NCBI GenBank assembly: GCA_002077065.1 | Contig: NAJO01000010.1 | Span: forward strand, 434,001 to 498,000 | Origin: Cryoendolithus antarcticus | Taxonomy: Eukaryota; Ascomycota; Dothideomycetes; Cladosporiales; Cladosporiaceae | Reading direction: 5' to 3' | Length of the DNA: 64,000 bases | Shown here: in pieces, positions 22,101-32,554 of the stretch | Layout: every line of letters begins with the position of its first letter | Numbering within the stretch: position 1 is the first letter of the stretch | Notes under the pieces: generated by a model | The model's input: the letters and a program-made list of their open reading frames with translations, nothing else | Database searches by the model: none | What the model was told of the DNA's origin: nothing | Translations under genes and position numbers: made by a program

Positions 22101-23438
22101 AATGTCTACGGCGTCACGTTCTACGGCGCGAAAGAGCAAGTCGAACGCCAGCTTCGCGAGCTCATCCCTGATTTGCCGCGGTATGGCCCGATCAACTACC
22201 TCGACCTGTCGCACTACGTTGCAAGCAAAATCTTTGCATCCCTCGGATCGATGTTCACTGGCGCTCAGGCGATACAGACTTGGCTTGGACAGGCAGCGGA
22301 CAGGATCTCGACTTCTCTGACCGCCGAACAGATCGAACGACTTACTTCTGAGAACCCTACGAAGTCTCCCAACACTTTGAAATCCGCCGCTGGCTCGAAG
22401 CCTTTAGCACCCGGCCACCGCAAACGCGGCCCTAAAACCAAGGCTATGCCGCAAGATGTGTACTCCCCGGCGGGTCTAGTGGGTCAAGACCGCCTCCTGG
22501 TCAAATCTGCCAAGCCGCTTTTCAAGTCCACTGTCATTTGGACTACACCACTTCGCCTACCAGTTGTTCAACCCTACCGTAAATCCACCTCCTCGTCGGT
22601 CACCACGTCTCTGCAACTCATTGCGCTGCAAGAACCACAGGTCTGGGATCCTGTTAGCAAGCGCAAGCAACTGCAAGCCTTCCCGCCGAATTTCATCCAT
22701 AGTTTGGATGCCACGCACATGCTTCTCAGCGCGCTGAAGTGCGATGAGGTCGGCATAACATTCGCAAGCATTCACGACTCCTTCTGGACGCATGCAAGCG
22801 ATATTGGGCGCATGAGCGAGGTGCTGAGAGATGCATTCGTAGCCATGCACAGTGAAGATATCATTGGACGATTACGAGAGGAGTTCGTTACTCGGTACAA
22901 AGGGTGCATGTACATGGCCTCGTTCTCCGGGAAGAGCGCAGTGGGCTACGAGATCTGCAGGGTGAGGAAGGAGTTGAAGAGTTCACTGCAAGGGAAATCT
23001 GGCGAGCTCGCTCTCGAGATGGAGAGACTCAGACTCCTCGCTAGCGACGACGCGGAGGAGAGGGCGAAGGGCGAAGCGATGGTCACGCCCGGCAGCCTCG
23101 CCGCCAAGCACGTCAACATCTCCGCCCAAGCTGTGCCGGCCGACATGGCTGGACAAACTCTCGGCGCCATTCCAGGGCAACCTTCGCCCGTTAGCGCTGC
23201 TTCGGAAGACATCCACTTCGATAATTCGGACGTCGAGGCCACAAACACGGACGCGGATGATTTTGATGCTGGGCTACTCCTTGAGGGCGAGGACTCCCTG
23301 GAAACGCTTAAGACGAAGAAGCAGCCGATCAGGGACAACAAGGTGTATGTGTGGCTGCCGCTGGAGTTCCCGGCTGTGCCTGAGAAGGGCGGGTTTGATG
23401 TTAGGAGGCTGAGGCAGAGCAAGTATTTCTTCCACTGA
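19140..23438 (+). CDS. RPO41: mitochondrial DNA-directed RNA polymerase (T7-like)
   Basis: Single exon, 1432 aa, ATG at 19140; the three codons before it, from GTG at 19131, are not used. It transcribes mitochondrial DNA and provides primers. The N terminus (MLARRHTSQILAASFAQLNL and onward) is a typical presequence. An N-terminal extension with PPR-like helices covers roughly residues 130-450, and the T7-family polymerase follows. Palm and fingers motifs: LDFRGRAYPIPPYLNHMG, the catalytic Asp in HQDGTCNGLQHYAALGGD (Asp about 913), RKAVKQPVMTNVYGVTFYG (the conserved Lys and Tyr of the O helix), and the second catalytic Asp in HDSFWTHA (about 1213). A basic disordered insert (APGHRKRGPKTKAM) interrupts the region after residue 1060. 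The C terminus carries an unusual acidic tail before the final conserved LRQSKYFFH. Confidence 0.96.
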   Translation: MLARRHTSQILAASFAQLNLPWLAPAQLRWTATQAAAATSQPSLRPRKRNGSRGASTRQAQVRQLATAADAYTPSQAAQYPPPGYRAASPFKSSADLNVPWDASSVKASPPLSSLRPVGLPVLIDTSMMEEEPTIRVQSGIVGTTQDLVQHLHTSLRVGRMDRAENIVKRLAEMNGSASPEVVHAHAVYLEGMLGELLGLSRGSKDEVALAGKMAHWFEVEMYGKGVTLESEMLVTMIRSSLRVQSASSWDRAVRRFVEMARQLGDEMHDEVLNAEDYDDNEFALLGAATSEFCEDIEEELPASQDLKQAVAEARETMIRPDKVSSEELPEVLATEQKGEGLEYIKKAMQAFTDSALVNPGATIEEQRKLAYQRQVEMEKNSADIALERWRKADEELRKIGIISSMQSKPVGALMWQWFTALMPILEQELAEVKKVLATPSSRDLDRLSYGPYLEILPLRKIAASTILHTMGIITRGKDHHSSAYQTEAKLGVLTISLGKAIEQECIVANAFKTTKGREHNHTARQRRRASNNRRGQRRLQAAASASDKSAEQKLKYSEWPSQVKVKLGAMLLSKLIETAQMPVTKTHPRTKAKITQMQPAFLHRQKYMNGKRFGMFTPNPALVTKVQSEPITSLMAKRMPMIVEPKPWTGWQEGGYYQYPSSILRLTNGEKSAKDYFTAAHEQGDMKQIYAGLTALGKTPWKINHDVLKVQLEAWNSGEAIANFAPLHPDIEVPAEPEPSTDPSPRRRWLTEVREIENRRSGYHSQRCFQNFQLEIARAVANETLYFPHNLDFRGRAYPIPPYLNHMGADNARGLLVFGEGKPLGAEGLRWLKIHLANVAGYDKASLQEREDYTMARLDDIYDSVRNPLNGKRWWLKSEDGWQTLAACFELAAALDSPDPHAFVSHLPLHQDGTCNGLQHYAALGGDKVGAAQVNLEPGDRPADIYTAVLNSVNEAVDIDAAKGDIIAKALQGKLTRKAVKQPVMTNVYGVTFYGAKEQVERQLRELIPDLPRYGPINYLDLSHYVASKIFASLGSMFTGAQAIQTWLGQAADRISTSLTAEQIERLTSENPTKSPNTLKSAAGSKPLAPGHRKRGPKTKAMPQDVYSPAGLVGQDRLLVKSAKPLFKSTVIWTTPLRLPVVQPYRKSTSSSVTTSLQLIALQEPQVWDPVSKRKQLQAFPPNFIHSLDATHMLLSALKCDEVGITFASIHDSFWTHASDIGRMSEVLRDAFVAMHSEDIIGRLREEFVTRYKGCMYMASFSGKSAVGYEICRVRKELKSSLQGKSGELALEMERLRLLASDDAEERAKGEAMVTPGSLAAKHVNISAQAVPADMAGQTLGAIPGQPSPVSAASEDIHFDNSDVEATNTDADDFDAGLLLEGEDSLETLKTKKQPIRDNKVYVWLPLEFPAVPEKGGFDVRRLRQSKYFFH

Positions 23439-23990
23439 TGGGAACGAATGTATAGTAAGAGACGGAGGGATGGCGTTTAGGGACTTGTCAGCGATGGGGT
23501 TGTAAGAAAAGGGCCAGAAGCATAGCGAGGGGGTTTGTGAGATACTGTACGATGACATCGTCGATCTGTCGGAACTAAGGAAGTGTACATATAACTACAT
23601 ATACCATTTTGGATACTAGAACCATCTCCATCACCACCCTCCAACTCACGCATCTCTTTCGGGCCATTGGTATTTGATTCCTGCTCATATGATCTGCACA
23701 AGCACAGCACCATAGCCGCGAGCCGTTAGTCGGAGAGGCTCGCTGTTCATGACTCTCGCTTCGCGCAAGCGAGCAAGCGCCCAAAAACCCTAAAGATCCA
23801 CAAAATACACGTGCTCGGTTAGAGAAGCGACTCCGCTTCTGGGTTTTGGACCCACCCACCCAACGTCCGTGCATGATCCTGCTCTGTGCGCTGGCCCGTC
23901 CGCTCGGTTCTGTATTTCTCGACGACTTGTACTGCTTTGCTGTATAGTGATAAGGACGCGTGTGAGGAGAAGAGTGGAATTGAGAAGGCT
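23439..23990. other. intergenic region, 552 bp
   Basis: Between RPO41 and the twin zinc-finger gene. Contains a CACGTG near 23804 and a single AACCCTAAA near 23783; neither is clustered. The downstream gene's frame is open to 23886 but only from a GTG codon. Confidence 0.35.
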
Positions 23991-25239
23991 ATGTCGGGAC
24001 CTGAGAGGGAAGCAATGGCGCCGATGGACGAGGGAATGGAGGATGCGTTAGTGGGACCGTCGCGAAGTGGGGAGATGGAGGCGATGGCGGTGCGAAGACG
24101 AGGGAGTTTGGGAAGGGCGCTGGAGAGGGTGAAGAAAGTTGTTCGGCGACGAGGAGGGAAGAGGAAGGCGGAAATCTCGCCTACGGCCTCACCGCCTGCG
24201 CAGACAGACTTCGTCGCGCGGCCGGAAAGCATCATCAGCACCTCGATGCGACCACGTCGGTCAGACAACGAAGCGACGGCCAATTCAATGTTCCATTTCG
24301 GCACACCAATGGACGTCGACACAACCTCTACTTCTTCGCTGCTCCTGCCTATACAACGTCCGTCGCCCACGGCCTCGCCGTCCGATTCCCTGGACGACAA
24401 GGCGAGAGTACTCTTCGCGCAGTACGGTGTCGCTTACACACCCGTGCGGCGCACCACTGAGGAGCCGCCGAGGAAAGTGAGACGAGTGGAGAAGCCTATC
24501 AGAATCCGACTGCGATGGAGCTGCCATGAATGCAGTACTCCGCTAGGCTTACAAGGACTCTGCGGTGGCTGTGGGCATCGCAAGTGTGGCAAATGTGTCA
24601 AGGAGCCGCCAAAGAAGGTGAGGGACGTCATTGAGGGCGCGAAGGAGAGTGTCCAGGCGGATGTGGAGATGGGCAATGCGGAGGAAGTGGCGAGAAAATC
24701 ACGTACAGATATGACACGAGACTCGATACCGGCTGCACCCAGGGCAATACCTACACGGCAAGCATTTGGGAGTTTACTGGAGCCTCTTGCGGTCCTAGAG
24801 GCGAACGATCCGCATAGCAATTCGATGCTACCGCTGCTCAGCGCAAAGTCGCCAATGCTCATGTACACCTTGAAGCCTAACGGACGAGGTGGCACGAACA
24901 TAGTGCATCGCATCAGGAATGCACCTTTCATTGACCGGGTCTACAAGAAGCCACGGCAACGAGTTCGATGGACTTGTGAGCGGTGTCAGACACCTTTCAG
25001 AGAGCACGAGGTCTGCCAGATATGTGATCACGCCAGGTGTGAGGGTTGCATACGGGACCCGTAAGTCCTTCTACCATACAAGGATCCTCAAAATCATTGT
25101 AGCTGACAGTAAGTGCAGAAGCCCCAAAGTCAAGGCCGAACCCGATCCCAGTGTGGTGAGAAGGCTACAAGCCAGACTCGGACGTGCTGTGGCGCCCGAG
25201 ATCGAGATGTCGACGAATGCCATGGCAGCAAGAAGCTAA
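23991..25239 (+). CDS. uncharacterised protein with two matching W-C2-C2HC2-type zinc fingers, 396 aa
   Basis: Two exons, 23991-25060 and 25119-25239. The intron 25061-25118 has a GTAAGT donor, a GCTGAC branch and a GCAG acceptor; without it the frame stops right after the second finger. The ATG at 23991 is the first in frame. The N-terminal half is disordered with basic patches (RRRGGKRK). Finger 1 (about residues 176-202) is WSCHECSTPLGLQGLCGGC then HRKCGKC; finger 2 (about 327-353) is WTCERCQTPFREHEVCQIC then HARCEGC. Both follow W-[ST]-C-x2-C-x8-C-x2-C-x-H-x-[RK]-C-x2-C-x3-P, giving six Cys and one His each, so a double zinc site is likely. About 125 residues separate them. I do not know the function; similar fingers occur in hypothetical fungal proteins. 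Confidence 0.82.
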
Positions 25240-26240
25240 CGGAGATGCGTGGAGCGGCGTCACTTTGTGGGGCGTTTGGGAAGCTTCACGACGTACGGCG
25301 GCGGGTACGATTTATAGGTGGCGAGTCTCATTGTTGGTTATGCCTGCAAGTGCTGCAAAGGCACGTCTGAGGCTGGGTACATGAAGTGCAGCGGCTTGGT
25401 GCTTGAGTGATTCGGCTGCGCACACGCTATTATTGATACACTACTTTGCTACTGATTTCATCACTCCTCCCACTGAAGCCCCTCAATCAAAACATGTAGA
25501 CTCGCCCGAATCGCTAGTCTGAGCCGCTGACGTCTCACAAAGCCATAATTCTAGACCTTCCAGACGGCTCGCCTATGCGCACCTCGTCGTTTCGGACATG
25601 GATGTCGCGTGCTGGACACGTTGCACACACGTTTTGTGGCTTTCTGGTCTTTTCGAGCGACGTGCAGCATCACGTGCAGCCAATGTAGCCGTTTATCGCT
25701 AGAGGCGGGTTTGCTTTTTGGCTGGAGCGGAAAACGTCGGTGGTAGAAGAGCTTCTATCTCATCAAACATGACTATCGTTATCAGCGCAACATCGATTTT
25801 GCGCACATATCGATCATAGCATGCGAAATGCTGTCCCGTTTGTCGATGGAGGTAGGGCAGGGTCTTTCCTCGGAAGATCCTGCGAGGTACTGACGTGTCT
25901 CCATTCCCTTGTGGGTTTCAGCCAATCGAGATGCTTTGAGAGGGCACGATTACACGACTCCCGTGTCTTTGGGTTACCTCTATTGTCACTTCACTTGTAT
26001 TTCCTAGGCGCCTTCACTATTTGTATGAGAGAGGGAGATCTAGTATACTGCGATGGACTTGGAGACCATTGACTGGGCGGAGAGCGCGATGCCACCAACG
26101 GTCTCTTTCAAAGTGGCCTAGGAAAGCACTGGTCATTGCAGAAACGAAGGGTGAAAAAGACCTGAGAAAGCATCTCTTTCGCGATCTTGCATTGGTCGCA
26201 CATAGCGACATCCATCACGCAGGAAGCCAGACCTATCACG
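25240..26240. other. long upstream region of the SPX-ankyrin-GDPD gene
   Basis: 1.0 kb without a recognisable gene. Only short frames occur, none with coding character. It holds the NUC-1/Pho4-type boxes annotated separately and probably a long 5' leader. Confidence 0.45.
25617..25684. promoter_or_regulatory. cluster of Pho4/NUC-1-type CACGTK boxes with a CCAAT box
   Basis: CACGTT at 25617-25622, CACGTT at 25628-25633, CACGTG at 25671-25676, and CCAAT at 25680-25684. The 9-mer ACGTGCAGC occurs twice, at 25660-25668 and 25672-25680. CACGTG and CACGTT are the high- and low-affinity sites of Pho4/NUC-1 bHLH factors. The cluster is 557-624 bp upstream of the PHO81-like ATG; phosphate control is inferred. 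Confidence 0.4.
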
Positions 26241-29200
26241 ATGAAGTTCGGGCAGAACCTCCCCCACAACCAAGTCCCCGAATGGGCATCCTCCTACATC
26301 GACTACAAGGCCCTCAAGAAGCTCATTAAGGCGGCCAAGCACGGCTCGGAAGAGGGCGAAGATGCTGATCTCGCGGGTATGCGGTGAGATCCAGCATTGG
26401 CTGCGAGACACCACCTAATGGTTACCTAGGCTTCTTCTACACCCTCGACCGCCAGCTCGAAGACGTCGACGCGTTCTACAATCGTAAATATGCCGATTTC
26501 TCGCGCCGTTTGCGCCTTCTCTACGAGCGCTATGGCGTCGCGTCCAAGCTGCCCGATGGAATGGACAAAGATGAGATGGAAGACCTGACCGGTACGCTGC
26601 TTGAGCTGCGCGGTCAGTACAGGAAATTGCAATGGTACGGCGAGGTCAATAGGAGAGGCTTTGTAAAGATTACGAAGAAGCTGGATAAGAAGATCTCGTC
26701 TTCGCGGGCGCAGAGTCGGTATCTGGCTACCAAGGTCGACCCGAAGTCTTTCGCTACGAACGGGAAGTTAGCCCAGGATATGAGAGGTATCAACGAGTGG
26801 TTGAGTACGCTGAATGAGGGCAGAGGAGGGAGCGATGCCAGCTCAATTCATTCGGGAACGTCTGGGTCGCTGCATCGCGTGACGTCGAGGTCGAACATCC
26901 GCATACCGGCCGCGACCGTGGAGAGCATTGATGTCGCGATCAAAGGCGATGACACGATTGGAATGATGGAACTCGTTGCGCAGGCTTCGCCCGACACCAG
27001 CTGTGTCGGACATCAGAAGCTACTGTTGGATCTTTTGCAAAGGGCTATCTCGTCTCGAGCCTACAGATGCATCGACGCGCTGCTCAAGCGGTGCAGTTCG
27101 ATCGATCAGGAGAGCGAGATGAACAAGCGGAATTGTCTGCATCGATTGATGATTAGTTTGGGTCGCTCTAGGGCGATGGACACCGCCGAAGCTGTCAATG
27201 GCATGGCCGAGGGAGCGAGAGTGCCGACCTATATCAATCCTGCTCAGGCGCCAACACGAGCACCAGATACTTTCCAAGTGACAGAGCGGGATCCAGTCTC
27301 AACCATGGGTAGGGACGATCCTACTGTGAAAGTGCTTGTCTACGTGTTGGAGCGACTGGGTCCCTCGCAGCGCCATTCGGTGCTAACGAAGGATGTATAT
27401 GGCCGCATACCCTTGCACTATGCTGCGCAGTACGGGCTCGTCGCAGCGAGCCAAGAACTCCTGAAACACATGCACTCTTGGGACATGCTCGATCTCTCGC
27501 TTGGCATCGACTCGGCACAGTGGCAGGATAGCGAAGGTAACGCACCGCTACATCTCGCAGTGGCTGGCGGGCACTATCGTACGACCAAGGTCTTGCTGCT
27601 CGCTGAAGCCCATGTCGGTGACACCAAGTATGTCAACAACGTAGGCAAGCATGTGACAAAGAGCGGCGCTACGCTTGCTCTGGCAACTCGCAGGCATTTC
27701 CACCGCATCGTTCGACTACTCGTAGACTCTGGAGTGGACGTCAACTACCGCGATGACCAGTCGGAGACCGCGCTACACGTTGCAGCTAGGTTCGGCTTCA
27801 CAGACTGCGCCCAGATCCTGCTCAGTGCGCCTGATGTCGAGATTGAGATCGCAGAAAGCACGTTCGGCTGGACGCCAGTCTTCATCGCATGTGTTGATGG
27901 CCATCTTGGCGTGCTGGAGCTGCTTATCACAGCTGGCGCCAAACTTTGCGGGCAAGACATCTCTGGGTGGAGTCCAAAGGAGCATGCTGCGCTCAGAGGT
28001 CATCTTGACATCGCGAAGCGACTTGCAGCTCTCACGCCCCCGCCAAAGTTGCATGATGTAGCTGAATCGCTATCGAGACCTGCGTCGCCGCCGCCAAATG
28101 CGACATCTCTAGGAGATCGACGGTCCAACGGTACTACGAAAGAGATAAATGGTAGCTCACGGGTGCCAGAGCCTCTCAAAGAGTTTGGCCACAGGTACTT
28201 GGCTGACGAGGCAATGGTCTTGGTCAGCTTGGGCACCATGGACAATCGCAAAACGCTCGCGCCAGTCAGTCTTGACGACATTGCACTCACAGATGCACAT
28301 GCCACACAGCTAGACACTGCGCTCTCAGTGGTTGTGTCCGCGCAAGGCGCGAGCGGAGAACCGTCGATCATTGATCTGCCCATCCAAGAGAATATAAGCA
28401 CGTCACCTGTGAGCTTTGCTACAAGAGACCCAACTAAAGTCAAACTGTACTTCGATCTCGTCCCGACATACGCTGGATCTACGAACAAGCCTATCGGTCG
28501 TGCGGTAGCAATGCTCTCCACTATCAAGCAGTCAGTGGGCTCGAAACGCATGCTTCTACAAGGCGACCTCAGCGTTCCCATCATGGCTGCAGACACGCTT
28601 GAGGTCATCGGCTCAATCAATTTCAACTTCCTCATCATCACACCCTTTAAGCACCCGAATATGAGCATCTCTGAAGATCAGACCTACTGGCGCAGTACTT
28701 CCACCATGGTCATCGGACACCGCGGCATGGGCAAGAACATGGCGTCTAAGACCTCCCTTCAACTCGGTGAGAACACAATACAGTCGTTCATCACAGCCGC
28801 AAACCTCGGAGCATCCTACGTCGAATTTGACGTTCAACTGACCAAGGACCACGTACCCGTGATCTACCACGACTTCCTCGTCAGCGAAACAGGGGCAGAC
28901 GTCCCAGTACACAGCCTGACACTCGAGCAATTCCTGCATATCAACAACGACACGTCTTCTCACCCAGCTTCGCTCTCCAGCTCACCAGATGACGAGCCAA
29001 TAGCCAGCAGCGGCACCAGCACTCCCCGCTTTCGCCCACAGCGATCATACTCGCTCAGCGGCGGTCCCAATCTCCCAAATCCCTCAGCGATGCGCGATCG
29101 CATGAAGCACACCCGCGACTTCAAAGCCAAAGGCTTCAAGGGCAACTCACGAGGTGACAGCATCCAGTCGCCCTTCGCGACGCTCGAGGAGATGTTTCTC

Positions 29201-29821
29201 AAGCTCCCGACATCGATAGGCTTCAACATCGAGATGAAGTACCCTATGCTCTTCGAATCCGAGGAGCAAGGCATGGATACTTATGCCGTGGAGTTGAACT
29301 CATTCGTGGACACCGTTTTGACGAAAGTCTACGACCTCGGCACAGGACGCAACATTATCTTCTCGTCATTTAATCCGGACATCTGCTTGCTCCTGTCGTT
29401 CAAACAGCCTTCCATCCCGGTGCTCTTCCTCACAGACGCTGGCTGTGAGCCTGTCGGTGACATACGCGCGTCCTCACTGCAAGAAGCAATCCGATTTGCG
29501 AGTCGATGGAAGCTACTGGGCATCGTGAGCTCAGCTGAACCGTTAGTGCTATGCCCAAGGCTCATCAGGGTAGTGAAGGAGAGTGGGCTGGTATGTGTGA
29601 GCTATGGCACATTGAACAACGAGATCCACAACTCCAGATTGCAGGCTCAGGAAGGGATTGATGCTGTGATTGTGGACTCTGTACTGAAGGTGAGAAAGGG
29701 GTTGACGGATGGGGAAGCTGGGTTGGCTGTACCCATCAAGGCTGAAGGGTTGAAGGTGAATGGAGATGGGCCGAGGACAGACAGACTCACAAACGGCGTG
29801 GCGGCTGTCAAGGCCACCTAA
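26241..29821 (+). CDS. PHO81: SPX-ankyrin-GDPD protein, PHO81/NUC-2-type phosphate regulator
   Basis: Two exons, 26241-26376 and 26430-29821, giving 1175 aa. The intron 26377-26429 (53 nt) has a GTATGC donor, a CCTAATGG branch and a CTAG acceptor, and rejoins the SPX domain as DADLAGFFYTLDRQLEDVD. Pho81/NUC-2 inhibits the Pho85-type cyclin-dependent kinase when phosphate is low. Domains in order: SPX (MKFGQNLPHNQVPEWASSY, then a lysine-rich helix NRRGFVKITKKLDKK) to about residue 150; ankyrin repeats about 345-560 (GRIPLHYAAQYGL, NAPLHLAVAGGHY, ETALHVAARFG); and a C-terminal glycerophosphodiester phosphodiesterase domain from about 805 with GHRGMGKN, EFDVQLTKDHVPVIYHD and NIEMKYP. The GDPD catalytic His and metal ligands look intact, so a GDE1-type enzyme is the main alternative. 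Confidence 0.9.
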
Positions 29822-30061
29822 GACAGATATCTAAGGCGTACTGAGCATTCGGCGTTTTGGGACTGGGCACGGATTGGAAATGCTCGCACTACATATAGAT
29901 GCTTGAGCCTGGGATATACATTTGTTGCCACAGCTATCGCTACAACAACGATCTAGCACGATCTTGCCAGCTACAATCACACTAGTAATACAAGCGTTAC
30001 ATTCGTAATTCATCAGCCATCTATACCCATTCAGCCACGTCTTCCCCTTCACGCCACCACA

Positions 30062-32387
30062 TCATTCCTCTACAATGATCTTGCGTCCCTTACTCTTCGG
30101 CTCGACATGTTTCGGCGGAGGTCTCATGATCTTCAACAACGAAGGTATGCGCTTCATCTTGCTCAGTCCAACTCGAAGGGGAACTGCCGAAGACTTCTCG
30201 ATGGGTGAGTGTGAAACTGGCCCGTCCTTGCCGGGCAGAGGTTTGACCGGAGTGGAAGCTTGCGCCGCGGCCTTCTTCGCTGCGGCCGGCTTCTCAGGAG
30301 GCGTTGAGGTCGGTGCCTTCGTCGCCTCCGGGCGATCCGTCTTCGATGCGGAAGCGGCGTCGATATCTTCGGTCTCGTCCTCGTCATCTACCGCAATCAG
30401 CTCTGTGGTCTCGATCGCATCATTAGTCTTGGACGTAGCCTTTGCAGGCCGTCCCCTTCCGCGCTTCTTAGGCGCTTCATCGACTGCTGGCTCCTCGGTC
30501 TCTTCCGGTGCAACAGCTGACATCGCATTCTCCACGGCTCCCTCGTCTGCAACGAGATCAGCAGACTTGCGGCCCTTCTTGCCTTTCGCAGCAGGAAGCT
30601 GTGGCATCACAGGCTCAGTATCGATCGCAAGCTCGTCCTCCTCGTCATCTGAGATCACACGCTTCGCAGCGCCTCGCTTCGACGACGCCTTCGGCTCGAC
30701 CTCCACTGGCTGGAGAGCCGACTTTCGCTTCGCTTGCTGCTGACTCAATGTAGGCGTCTTGTCTTTACCCTTGAAGTCTACGTGATCCTCGTAGATGGTG
30801 GTGTGACTGCGTCTTGCTTTCGAGGACGCTTTGGCCTTGGCCTTAGCCTTCGGTGCTGGCTTCAGAAAGACACCATCTTCACTCTGCGATGGTGTCGGGG
30901 AAGGCTTGACCTGTGGAGGTGCTGTCACGACGGGCGGTACAACATAGGATGTGGTGTCAGATCTCGTTGGTGCTGAATGCATCTCAGGATCAACATCGGG
31001 TCGGCTGAGTGCCTCTACAACGACCCCGTCGTCTTCGTCGTCGACCACGGTCTCCGCTGAGATAGCGGCCTTGCTTGACGTCTTGCGTTTAGTCGCTCGA
31101 ATCGTGACCGCCGGTGGCTCATGAGCTGATGTTGTAAGTGCAGAGGCATCATCAGCAAGGTCGGCGTTGGCAGTCTTGCGGCGCTTACTCTTCGCAGCCT
31201 TCTCGGGAATGGAGGAGAAGTCGACCGGAGGCTCTGCTGCTTGTGTCGCTCTTCGTTTGCTTGGTCGGGGGACGTAGCGCTCCTTCGGCAAGCCGATCGC
31301 CAAATCTTCGGAGTTGAGAGCCTCGCTGGACAGTTCCTGAGTCTTGCGCTTACGACCATGCTCTGGCTTCGGCGGACTTGCTGTCGACTGTGCCTCAAAT
31401 GCCGAGCGCTTTGCCTCACTGATATCTATTTGCACGACTGGACTAGACGCACGCGGGATCCGGGTCAGTACTTCAGCGGATCGCGAAGCTACAGCAACGG
31501 AACTGCCACTGTCAGCTGCCTCGCTAACGTCGGCTGGGGGTTTGACGGTGCCAAGGGCTGCCAGTATCCTACTCATCATGTTCGGATCAGTTCCGGCCTC
31601 GCCAGTAGCTGTTTGCGTTGGCGCCTGGGGTGTCTTGGTGGCATTTGTCTGAGCTGAGGGAGACCAAGGAAACGAAGAAGACTTTGCTTGCTCGTCAGAT
31701 GCTGTGTTACATGCAACAGAGGTGTTGTTAGCACCTCTGCTACCCAATGCTTCCTGCACGAGACGATCGTGTGATGATTCGTTGAACGCGATGGTGCTGC
31801 CACTGTCTCTGAACATAATCGCGGGCTCATGCTCGGCAAAGTCCGCCTCCAGACTACTGATTGGCAGTCCGCTCGACTTCTCTCCCTGTGAGTGATCCGA
31901 GAACCGGACAGAGCCTGAGGTGGTCGGATGAATCACTCCATTGGTGTCGACTTCGCGAAGCGGAGCCGTTGTTGACGAATTCTTCCGTCCGTAAGTTGCC
32001 AAAGTCTTGGTGCGTTTGCTCGCCTTTCCCGGGCTCCATGTGATGCCAGGCTCAGAAGTGATCTCCGTATGTCGGCGTTTCGTTGGTTGTCGGACGGGTG
32101 AGCCCAGCGAGGCTCGCGTTTTAGCCGGTCCCACACCACTCGACTGCATCTCTTCTCCGGATGCGAGACAGAGGCTTTCTTGTGCGTCCCTGAGCTGTCT
32201 CTTGAGACGCTCTGCCGATAACCGTCAGTTTTCTCTGCATTCGCCACGGATGCTGATCATATGTACCAGTGGAGCCCGTGCTTTGACCAGCGCTCGGGAA
32301 GTTCGCAACGAGGTCTATGGTGTCCTGCGCTGGAACCACGATCTCTCCATCGTCGTCCTCCGAGTCGTACAGTATTGCCGGTGGCAT
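30062..32387 (-). CDS. uncharacterised AT-hook nuclear protein, 756 aa
   Basis: Two exons, 32387-32267 and 32211-30062. The intron 32212-32266 (55 nt) has a GTACAT donor, an AACTGAC branch and a GGCAG acceptor. Splicing creates a short coiled coil (ERLKRQLRDAQESLCLASGE) right after the N-terminal MPPAILYDSEDDDGEIVVP. The rest is long, disordered and rich in Lys, Ala, Ser and Glu, with several basic clusters of nuclear-localisation type. An AT-hook core (KKRGRGRPAKATSK) is encoded near 30435-30480. The last 40 residues hold an ordered basic motif, RVGLSKMKRIPSLLKIMRPP, which is probably a conserved C-terminal element. No enzyme domain is seen. It shares a 167-bp promoter with DCC1 containing phased CGCG sites, so a replication or chromosome role is possible but only inferred. 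Confidence 0.78.
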
Positions 32388-32461
32388 CTCGCATGCCTGT
32401 CAATGAGTGATATGTGTTGTAATGCTCGTGTTAGGCTGCAAGCACTTCTGGTAATGGCAGT

Positions 32462-32498
32462 CGCGTCCAGAACGCGTCAGGTCGCGTCAATATCGCGT
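32462..32498. promoter_or_regulatory. four helically phased CGCG (MCB-like) sites in a shared promoter
   Basis: CGCG cores start at 32462, 32473, 32483 and 32494, spaced 11, 10 and 11 bp. One is an exact ACGCGT (32472-32477); the others are TCGCGT. They lie 58-93 bp before the DCC1 ATG and 74-111 bp before the AT-hook gene ATG, in a divergent 167-bp promoter. MCB boxes bind MBF in yeasts and drive G1/S genes. Confidence 0.55.
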
Positions 32499-32554
32499 TC
32501 TGATTTCTAGAAATCGACGGCGAGTATCAATGTTGTAACTGATGATCTGGAAAG

